From DATGZX01 sp035296965 (lineage in GTDB: Bacteria; Planctomycetota; Planctomycetia; Gemmatales; Gemmataceae): a stretch of 52,712 bases of DNA. The position numbers and the translations under genes are program-made. Below, piece by piece: positions 8,519 to 15,301 of this stretch; position 1 is the stretch's first letter, and the number at the start of each line of letters is the position of its first letter. Below the pieces are notes generated by a model, which was not told the origin of the DNA, did not search any database, and worked only from the letters and a program-made list of their open reading frames with translations. Location: positions 1 through 52,712 of the forward strand of contig DATGZX010000447.1 of the NCBI GenBank assembly GCA_035296965.1, given 5' to 3'.

Positions 8519-9715
8519 ATGACTCTTCGACACGCGCTTGGGCTGCTAGGATTCCTGGCTATGACGGTGCATTCCATGACTGGCGAAGTACGCGCCGATC
8601 CACAGATCGCGGCTGCCCAGCCCCCGGCGTCGACAGGGAAATGCTGGGTCTACGTCGGTACCTATACGGAAGGAGCTAGCAAGGGAATCTACCGATTCGA
8701 ACTCGACCTGGCGAACGGCAACTTGACCTCTGGAACCCTTGCCGCCAAGTCTGTGAATCCTTCCTTCCTGGCGATTGATCCCGCGCATCGATTCCTGTAC
8801 GCGGTTAACGAGGTCGCGACTTTTGGCGGCAAGTCAAGCGGAGCCGTCAGCGCGTTCTTTATCGATCCGAGGAATGGGAATCTCACGTTTCTCAACCAGC
8901 AGCCTTCCGAAGGCAGCGGCCCCTGTCACATTGTCATCGATAGCCGGGGCAAATATGCTCTGGTGGCCAATTATGGAGGCGGCAACGCAGTTGTTCTGCC
9001 CATTCAATCCGATGGCCGTCTCGCCAAATCTACAGCCTTCGTCCAACATCAAGGCTCAGGTACGAACCCGAATCGGCAAGGAGGGCCTCACGCCCACTCC
9101 ATCAATCTGGACGCCGCCAATCGCTTCGCATTCATCGCCGACTTGGGCCTCGACAAAATTGTCGTCTACAAGTTCGATGCCAGGCTCGGCACGCTGGTGC
9201 CCAACGACTCTCCTTCAGTTGCAATTGCTCCGGGCTCCGGGCCGCGCCATTTTGCCTTTCATCCCAACGGCAGGACTGCTTACGTCATCAACGAACTGCA
9301 ATCTACTGTGACCGCCTTTCGATACGATCCCGCGCACGGCGTTTTGAAGGCGGTGCAAACGATCTCAACGCTGCCCATGGGATTTACCGGGGAGAGCTCC
9401 ACGGCAGAAGTGCAAGTGCATCCTTCCGGCAAGTTCCTTTATGGTTCGAATCGCGGCCATGATAGCATCGCCATCTTCGCCATCAATCCGGCGACGGGTG
9501 GTTTGAAACCCGTCGGCCATCAAGCAAACCAGATCAAAACGCCGCGGAATTTTGGCATCGATCCCACCGGAAACTATATGCTGGTGGCGAATCAGGACGG
9601 CAACAGCATCGTCGTTTTCCGCATCGACCTCAATACGGGCGAGCTGTCCCCGACAGGCGTTGTGGCGGAAGTGCCGACACCCGTCTGCGTCAAAATCATC
9701 GCCCAGGAGCGTTGA
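8519..9715 (+). CDS. Lactonase family seven-bladed beta-propeller protein
   Basis: A 398-residue secreted propeller resembling 6-phosphogluconolactonase (Pgl type) and muconate-lactonizing-like propellers. Residues 1-25 form a signal peptide (LGLLGFLAMTVHSMTGEVRA). Blades begin at VYVGTYTEGASKGIYRFELD and repeat with VNPSFLAIDPAHRFLYAVNE, GPCHIVIDSRGKYALVANYGGG, GPRHFAFHPNGRTAYVINEL, VQVHPSGKFLYGSNRG and NFGIDPTGNYMLVANQDGNSI. The export signal argues against a pentose-phosphate role in the cytosol; the true substrate is unknown. GGCAGGAAA just upstream of ATG 8519 supports the start. A GC-rich hairpin follows the stop. Confidence 0.85.
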   Translation: MTLRHALGLLGFLAMTVHSMTGEVRADPQIAAAQPPASTGKCWVYVGTYTEGASKGIYRFELDLANGNLTSGTLAAKSVNPSFLAIDPAHRFLYAVNEVATFGGKSSGAVSAFFIDPRNGNLTFLNQQPSEGSGPCHIVIDSRGKYALVANYGGGNAVVLPIQSDGRLAKSTAFVQHQGSGTNPNRQGGPHAHSINLDAANRFAFIADLGLDKIVVYKFDARLGTLVPNDSPSVAIAPGSGPRHFAFHPNGRTAYVINELQSTVTAFRYDPAHGVLKAVQTISTLPMGFTGESSTAEVQVHPSGKFLYGSNRGHDSIAIFAINPATGGLKPVGHQANQIKTPRNFGIDPTGNYMLVANQDGNSIVVFRIDLNTGELSPTGVVAEVPTPVCVKIIAQER

Positions 9716-9767
9716 GTTCACTTGTTGGCTTGGATTTGGGCCTAGCCTTAAGGGATTTCAAACAAGG

Positions 9768-9800
9768 CCGGCCCCGCGTCCACATGGAACGCGGGGCCGG
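9768..9800. terminator. GC-rich hairpin between convergent genes
   Basis: CCGGCCCCGCGT (9768-9779) pairs with ACGCGGGGCCGG (9789-9800) across a 9-base loop. It lies between the stop of the lactonase gene and the stop of the convergent HMA-like gene. On the minus strand it is followed by CCTTGTTTG. It is probably a shared bidirectional terminator. Confidence 0.6.
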
Positions 9801-9831
9801 TTGCACAGTTCTCGCTAAACTTTCCGCGATT

Positions 9832-10362
9832 CTACTTCTCGACCTTCACATGAAATCCGGCCTTGTTCAGCGTCTTGACGAGATCGGTAGCATCAAAATC
9901 GCCGGTCACATCGAATGTTTCCGCCTTGGGCTTGACAGTACTTCCCGTGGCTCCGTCGACCTTCTTGACGGCAGCCTTGATGCCGGCCGTGCAAGCTCCG
10001 CAGCAATTGTGAATGCCGCTGACGGTCACTTTCTTGACCTTACCCGCCGAAGCTCCACTGTCGTCTTTGAACGTCAGGTCTTTGTTGCCCGTATCGCCGT
10101 GGAACCCGCCTGCAGCCAAAGCGTCGAGCGCTTTTTGAGCCGTTGCATCGTCGGGTGCCGTGATGGTGATGGACTTGGCCTTGCGATCAACGACGCCCTT
10201 GGCGCCATCCACTCCCTTGAGAATCTTGTTGGCCGCGCTTACGCACGCGCCGCAGCAAATGTGAACGCCCTTCACTTCGACCTTCGTCTCGGCTCGCGCA
10301 ACGGCGCCCAAGGCGAGGAAGGTGCAAAAGCTTGTCGCAACCAGCAATCGCGAAAACTTCAT
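9832..10362 (-). CDS. Secreted tandem HMA-like protein with two CCGAC motifs
   Basis: A 176-residue protein with a signal peptide (MKFSRLLVATSFCTFLALGAVARA). Two ferredoxin-like heavy-metal-associated (HMA) domains follow at about 27-90 and 110-176. Instead of the usual MxCxxC loop, each carries H-x-C-C-G-A-C (HICCGAC at 34-40, HNCCGAC at 118-124), so every site offers three cysteines and a histidine. The rest of the domain is HMA-like (AANKILKGVDGAKGV.. and IKAAVKKVDGATGS..). Family knowledge suggests soft-metal (Cu, Zn, Hg) binding; the export signal puts this outside the cytoplasm. ATG 10362 is preferred to 10440 because it starts the signal peptide and has GGGAGAT before it. Confidence 0.8.
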   Translation of the reverse strand: MKFSRLLVATSFCTFLALGAVARAETKVEVKGVHICCGACVSAANKILKGVDGAKGVVDRKAKSITITAPDDATAQKALDALAAGGFHGDTGNKDLTFKDDSGASAGKVKKVTVSGIHNCCGACTAGIKAAVKKVDGATGSTVKPKAETFDVTGDFDATDLVKTLNKAGFHVKVEK

Positions 10363-10627
10363 AAGATCTCCCATCGGCAGAAAAACGAGTGATGATAAAG
10401 AGGCGAGCACTCGCTCGGCCTCGCGGGTGAGCATGTTCATAATCCCAGCCTCTTGCCCGGCGTTCTCAAACTATCCCAAGGTCGAGGAAGAGGCAAGCGC
10501 CGGCGCCCTGGAGATACGAGAGTGGGCGCAGCTTTCGTATCCTGTCGTAGACGCTGAACCCCGCCTTCGTATTCGGATGACGTTGCTCCTGGCCACGGGG
10601 GAAGGCAGCTGAGACTCCGCGCATTGT

Positions 10628-12130
10628 CTAGGCAAGCACTCCTCTAATCACTTCCGTATCGAGGACACCGGTCAGCCGTTGGTTGAGGCCGCCGTAGAAA
10701 TAAGTCAATTTGTGGTGATCGAGCCCCATCAAATGCAGGATAGTGGCGTGTAAATCGCGAATATGGTGACGGTTGACGACGGCCTCGTGGCCAAGTTCGT
10801 CGGTCTCGCCATAGCTCGTGCCGCCTTTCACGCCGCCGCCTGCCAGCCAGTAAGTGAAACCTTTGGGATTATGATCCCGGCCGCCCTGGGCGCCTTGCGA
10901 AACGGGTTGCCGGCCGAACTCGCCACCCCACACCACCAACGTTTCCTGCAAGAGGCCGCGCTGCTCGAGGTCGGTCAGTAGCCCGGCGATGGGCTTGTCG
11001 ATTTCCGGGCAGTGGATTTTGAGGTTCTCCTCGACGCCATTGTGCGCGTCCCAATTCTGCTGTTGATGCCCGCCGCCCGAATAGATCTGCACGAAACGCA
11101 CGCCGCGCTCGATCAGCCGGCGAGCGATGAGACACTGCCGGCCAAACGCCGCCGGGCCCACCGACAGGGGGTGATCCGGCTTCGGGTCGTATAGGCCGTA
11201 CATCGACTTGGTCTGCTCACTCTCCTGGGAGAGATCCAGCGTGTCCGGTGCGCTGGTTTGAAGCTGGAAGGCCAGCTCGTAGCTCGCAATACGCGCTTGC
11301 AGCTCGCTGTAGCCCGGTCGATCGCGCAGGTGCTCCGCGTTGAGCTGGTGGATGGCTTCGACTTGCTTTCGCTGCATTTCTGGCGTGAGGTTACTCGAAG
11401 GACGCAGATTTAGAATCGGGTCCCCGGCGGAACGAAACACGGTTCCTTGATAGGCAGCCGGCATGTAGCCGCTCGACCAGTTTGCTGCTCCGGGAATCGG
11501 TCCGCCGCGCGAATCGAGCATGACAACGAAAGCTGGCAGGTTTTCGTTCAGGGTGCCGAGTCCGTAGCCCAGCCACGCGCCCAGGGCCGGGTGACCTTGC
11601 AAAATGCGCCCGCTATTCATCTGCAGGTTTGCGGAGCCATGCGCAAACGAGTCGGCATAGAGTGATTTGATAACTGCTAACTTATCGGCATGCAGGGCCA
11701 GGTGAGGCAGGGCATCCGAGCACCATAGGCCGGCCTGTCCCTCCTGTCGAAATCGACGCTTGGATGCCAGCAGCTTGGAGGGCTGCACGGAGCGGCGGCG
11801 AATTTCCATCTGCACGCTTTGCCCGTCGCGCTTCTGCAGACTGGGTTTATAATCGAACAGGTCCATCTGCGAAGGACCGCCATACATATAGAGGAAGATG
11901 CACGCCTTGGCCTTTGCCGGGAAGTGCGACGGCTTGGCTGCAAGAATTCCCCCGGAAGCAGCGGGAGTCGATTCTGCGCGCGCAACCTGACTGAAGAATC
12001 CCTGCCGATCGAGCAAAGCAGTCAGTGCTAGTCCGGTAAAGCCAGCGCCGGTTTCCCAGAGGAATTCCCTGCGCGTTCGCCCACAGAACTGGCTCTGTGG
12101 TTGTCCTGTGCTACGTTCCGCCATAGCCAA
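10628..12130 (-). CDS. DUF1501 family protein, partner of the truncated DUF1553 gene
   Basis: A 500-residue DUF1501 member, longer than the one at 7 kb and of the subtype that pairs with PSD1 (DUF1549/DUF1553) genes. The Tat-like start is RTRREFLWETGAGFTGLALTAL. Family blocks: FLYMYGGPSQMDLFDYKP, SDALPHLALHADKLAVIKSLYADSFAHGSANLQMNSG, GARGGPIPGA-like SRGGPIPGAANWSSGYMP, LIARRLIERGVRFVQIYSGGG, WGGEFGRQPVSQ, GRDHNPKGFTYWLAGGG. It is immediately downstream of the DUF1553 fragment on the same strand, separated by about 130 bases holding a REP-like repeat. If the fragment is dead, this gene may have lost its partner. Function is unknown. Confidence 0.9.
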   Translation of the reverse strand: MAMAERSTGQPQSQFCGRTRREFLWETGAGFTGLALTALLDRQGFFSQVARAESTPAASGGILAAKPSHFPAKAKACIFLYMYGGPSQMDLFDYKPSLQKRDGQSVQMEIRRRSVQPSKLLASKRRFRQEGQAGLWCSDALPHLALHADKLAVIKSLYADSFAHGSANLQMNSGRILQGHPALGAWLGYGLGTLNENLPAFVVMLDSRGGPIPGAANWSSGYMPAAYQGTVFRSAGDPILNLRPSSNLTPEMQRKQVEAIHQLNAEHLRDRPGYSELQARIASYELAFQLQTSAPDTLDLSQESEQTKSMYGLYDPKPDHPLSVGPAAFGRQCLIARRLIERGVRFVQIYSGGGHQQQNWDAHNGVEENLKIHCPEIDKPIAGLLTDLEQRGLLQETLVVWGGEFGRQPVSQGAQGGRDHNPKGFTYWLAGGGVKGGTSYGETDELGHEAVVNRHHIRDLHATILHLMGLDHHKLTYFYGGLNQRLTGVLDTEVIRGVLA

Positions 12131-12158
12131 AGCTCCTGTCGCGAATCTGCACGGACCG

Positions 12159-12259
12159 GTTGAAAAAGGGGTCAGACTCCTTGAGCTCTGCAGAGCCTGG
12201 TACCTCAGAAATGGGCGGAGCGCCTCGATTCTCCAGGGGGTCTGACCCCTTTTTCAACA
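12159..12259. repeat. REP-like inverted repeat, copy 1 (GGGGTCAGAC family)
   Basis: Left arm GTTGAAAAAGGGGTCAGAC (from 12159) pairs with right arm GTCTGACCCCTTTTTCAAC (to 12259), about 22 bases each, enclosing 55 bases. A second copy of the same arm sequence is at 41617-41727. It lies between the DUF1501 start and the DUF1553 fragment stop and reaches its stop codon region. Confidence 0.8.
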
Positions 12260-13885
12260 CTAATCGACGTACACAAATTCATTCAAGTTCAGGATTACAA
12301 GGCACAATGAGCGTAATGCCTGGCGTTCTGCCTCTTCGACGCCCAGAGGTTGCGCGCTATCCACGCGGGTAGTTTTCCCGCCGGCTCGGATGAAAAATTC
12401 GCGCGCGCTCAGTGCCGAGCCCCACGCGCGCAAGCCGAGGTTTCCCTGCCCCGCCAGCGGCCGGCTGTCGGTTACGTCCAGCAAGGGCTTGTCCGAGCTA
12501 TCCAGCCAAACACGGATGCGGGGACCTTCGATCTGAACTTTTAGCCGGTGCTCATGATCCATACGAACGCCGGCCTTGACCTGAGCAAGTTCCTGCAGGT
12601 CTTTTTCGCCGTGCCGGCGGAGCATGGCCAGTTTATTGCGCGGATCGAACGTCAAGTCGTAACCGACGAACTCATCGCCGTGCGGCCGCGCGCGGATGAT
12701 CAGCCCTCCCATCTCCGACGCCTGGTGCAACCGCAGCAAGCATTCGATCGTTGCATCGCCAAAGGCCAGTGACTGGAATAACGCAAAGGGCCCGCGGGCG
12801 ATGTCCACGCGTTGGATCTGTTCGTACGAGTTGCCCCAGCGACCAGGGTAATACGCCCAACCTGCTTTTGGCCCTTCGAGGAAATCCAAGGGTTGAAGTT
12901 TGTGCAGATAGCCCTCGTGCAAGGACGCGGGCACCTTCGGAGCAATGGTCAGGGGCGGCTGAAGGACCGCGAAGGCTTTCGTTTGCTGGCACAGGTAAGC
13001 GGTCGCAATTTGGCTTTCGTGCTCGGTGGGATCTCGTCCCAACGCCAACCGATAAGCCTGTCGCGCCTGCGCCTGCGGGTCCCGGCCGGCCTCGCGCACC
13101 AAGCGCTCAGCGAACGCCTCGGCCTGCCCCTGGATGAACTCGCTATTGAGGAGCATCAGTGCTTGCGGCGCCACCGTGGTCACAGGTCGTTCGCCCATGG
13201 TCTGCGCCGTGTTGTTGTAATCCAAGGTTTCCAGGATCGGCGCAAGCATCGTGCGTTTCACGAAGAGATACACGCTCCGACGACCAAGCTCGGCTTCAGC
13301 GGAGATTTCCCAGCCCAGGCCTGGCCGCGATTGCCCCGCGACGACTTCCTTGCTTAGAGGGACAAAGACTCCCCGGCCTCCCATGTCACTGCGGAGCTGA
13401 CCACTGACAGCAAGGGTGGCATCGCGGATGGCCTCGGCCTCCAGCCGGTGCAGATTTTGCCTCCAATAAAGTTCATTGCCCTCGTCCGCCATGTGCGCCG
13501 GCGGGTTTTCCGTGCTCGATGAAATCTGGTAGACGCGCGACATCATGATCCGCTTGTGCAGATGCTTTATCCGCCAGCCTCCTTCAATAAACTCGGCTGC
13601 CAACCAGTCGAGAAGTTCTGGATGTGTTGGGCCGAGTCCAGTCTTGCCGAAGTCATTGGGCGTGGGAACCAGACCGCGGCCAAGGTGATGCTGCCAGATG
13701 CGATTGACCAGCACACGCGCGGTCAAGGGGTTGTCAGCGCTGGCAATCCAGTCCGCCAGTGCGAGCCGCCGACCCGTTGACTCGCCTTGGGCGAGCGGCA
13801 GCAATTGCTCTCCCCTCGCCCCGGTACTCCGGGGCGAGGGGTCGGAGGTGAGGGGCCTTGGACGGGGATCTTTCGTCCCCCTCAC
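12260..13885 (-). pseudogene. 3' fragment of a PSD1 (DUF1549/DUF1553) protein gene, 5' half missing
   Basis: Residues from about 33 on are DUF1553: STGRRLALADWIASADNPLTA, VNRIWQHHLGRGLVPTPNDFG, LHKRIMMSRVYQ, YWRQNLHRLEAEAIRDA, VTTVAPQALMLLNSEF, RLALGRDPTEHE. A normal PSD1 protein carries a cytochrome c-like region and DUF1549 before this, roughly 400-500 more residues. Here the frame upstream of STGRR runs straight into a 153-bp inverted-repeat element (13790-13942), and beyond it lies the opposite-strand PQQ gene. Its only start codon (13885) is inside the element. An extra beta-sandwich-like segment (LDFLEGPKAGWAYYPG to REFFIRAG) sits before the family's final motif LRSLCLVILNLNEFVYVD. I take it as a truncated, probably non-functional gene. 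Confidence 0.8.
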
Positions 13886-13942
13886 CCCCGACCCCTCTCC
13901 CCCGAAGCGGGGGCGAGGGGGGATTATTACCTGCCGCTCGCC
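13790..13942. repeat. MITE-like 153-bp inverted-repeat element, copy 1
   Basis: The ends are GGCGAGCGGCAG (13790-13801) and CTGCCGCTCGCC (13931-13942), a perfect 12-bp terminal inverted repeat. Inside are two strong hairpins: CCCCTCGCCCCGG/CCGGGGCGAGGGG around TACT (13812-13841), and CCCCTCTCCCCCG/CGGGGGCGAGGGG around AAG (13892-13920). The GGGGTCGGAGGTGAGGGG and CCCCTCACCCCCGACCCC blocks pair across the middle. A diverged copy is at 40508-40650. No coding capacity. It sits exactly at the breakpoint of the DUF1553 gene. Confidence 0.85.
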
Positions 13943-13960
13943 TTAAAGGTGCTGGCGGCA

Positions 13961-13982
13961 TCAAGCTGGCAGCTTGTCCTAC
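13961..13982. repeat. Short palindrome of the CAAGCTGGCAGCTTG type
   Basis: CAAGCT-GGC-AGCTTG (13962-13976) followed by TCCTAC. It resembles the fuller hairpin at 41777-41803 (GTAGAGCAAGC..GCTTGCTCTAC), so it may be a decayed copy of one dispersed family. It lies just before the PQQ gene start. Confidence 0.45.
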
Positions 13983-13998
13983 TCCGTTCGAGGACTTC

Positions 13999-15240
13999 AT
14001 GCGCATCCCGATCGTCTTCCTTCTCGCCTTCCCATTCCTACCAGCGCCTGCACAGCCTGATTGGCCGCAGTTTCGTGGGCCGGACGGCCAGGGGCATTCC
14101 TCAGCCACAGGGCTGCCGCTACAGTGGAGTGAAACGACCAATATTCGCTGGAAGGTTCCCATTCCCGGCCGTGGCTGGTCGTCGCCTGTCCTTGGCAGCG
14201 GCCAGATCTGGCTGACTACCGCCCTCGATGATGGGCACTCCTTGCGGGCCCTGGGTCTGGAGCAACAGACCGGTAAACTCATCCACAATATCGAAGTTTT
14301 TCAGATACCAAAGCCGCCCGTCATCAATGGGAAGAACAGCTACGCCTCACCCACGCCGGTCCTGGAGCCGGGCCGGCTCTATGTTCACTTCGGCACCTTT
14401 GGTACCGCTTGCATCGACACCTCGACGGGAAAGATTCTATGGACCAATCAGGAGCTGCGGCTGGATCACAAGGAAGGCCCGGGCAGTTCGCCCGCAGTTT
14501 GCGGCGATCTGCTGATCCTGAACTGTGACGGGATTGACGTCCAGTACGTCGCAGCTCTGGACAAGCACACCGGCCGGGTCGCCTGGAAAACTCCGCGCAG
14601 CGGGGCGCGCAACTCATACGCCGATTTCCGCAAGGCGTACTCCACACCGCTGGTAATTCGCGTGCACGGCCGCGAAGAAATCGTCAGCGTAGGGGCCGAC
14701 CGGGCGAGCGCGTACGATCCCATATCGGGCAAGGAAATCTGGTGGGTGGATTACAAAGGCTTCTCCAACGTCCCGCGACCGGTCTTCGACCGAGGTGTGG
14801 TTTATCTTTGTACCGGCTACATGAAGCCTGAGGTTTGGGCGATCCGGGCCGACGGTGAGGGCGATGTCACGCAGGATCACGTATTGTGGCGCGAGGCCAA
14901 GCAGGCGCCGGCGAATGTGTCGCCACTCCTGATCGACGATATTCTTTACACGGTTAGCGACATGGGCGTCATCACTGCACGGGCAACCGCCACTGGCCGC
15001 GAATTGTGGAGCCAGCGACTGGGCGGCCCGGCTAGTGCCTCGCCCGTCTATGCCGAAGGTCGCATCTATGTCTGCGATGAGAACGGCAAAACCAGCGTCC
15101 TGAAGCCAGGGGCCAAGTTCGACCTGTTAGAACGGAACGTGGTGAAGGGCAGGGTACAGGCTTCGCCGGCGCTCGCGGGGCAGGCGATATACTTGCGAAC
15201 GGACACTCACCTCTATCGCATTGAAAATAGCGGCCATTGA
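13999..15240 (+). CDS. Secreted PQQ-like beta-propeller protein
   Basis: A 413-residue protein with a signal peptide (MRIPIVFLLAFPFLPAPAQ) and an opening block typical of planctomycete PQQ-type propellers (PDWPQFRGPDGQGHSS, WSETTNIRWKVPIPGRGWSSPVL). Blade repeats with the tryptophan-docking pattern follow (LDKHTGRVAWKTPRSGARN, YDPISGKEIWWVDYKG, ARATATGRELWSQRLGGPASASPVY, GRIYVCDENGKTSVL). No quinone-dehydrogenase catalytic signature was seen, so a BamB-like scaffold or binding role is more likely than a dehydrogenase. ATG 13999 starts the signal peptide; the open frame extends upstream to 13858 but that part is repeat sequence. Confidence 0.85.
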   Translation: MRIPIVFLLAFPFLPAPAQPDWPQFRGPDGQGHSSATGLPLQWSETTNIRWKVPIPGRGWSSPVLGSGQIWLTTALDDGHSLRALGLEQQTGKLIHNIEVFQIPKPPVINGKNSYASPTPVLEPGRLYVHFGTFGTACIDTSTGKILWTNQELRLDHKEGPGSSPAVCGDLLILNCDGIDVQYVAALDKHTGRVAWKTPRSGARNSYADFRKAYSTPLVIRVHGREEIVSVGADRASAYDPISGKEIWWVDYKGFSNVPRPVFDRGVVYLCTGYMKPEVWAIRADGEGDVTQDHVLWREAKQAPANVSPLLIDDILYTVSDMGVITARATATGRELWSQRLGGPASASPVYAEGRIYVCDENGKTSVLKPGAKFDLLERNVVKGRVQASPALAGQAIYLRTDTHLYRIENSGH

Positions 15241-15301
15241 CCCGCTCTTCCTCGCTTTCAAGAAGTGTGCTGGAGAGCACTGCGGTGGCGAATGAGACCG
15301 G

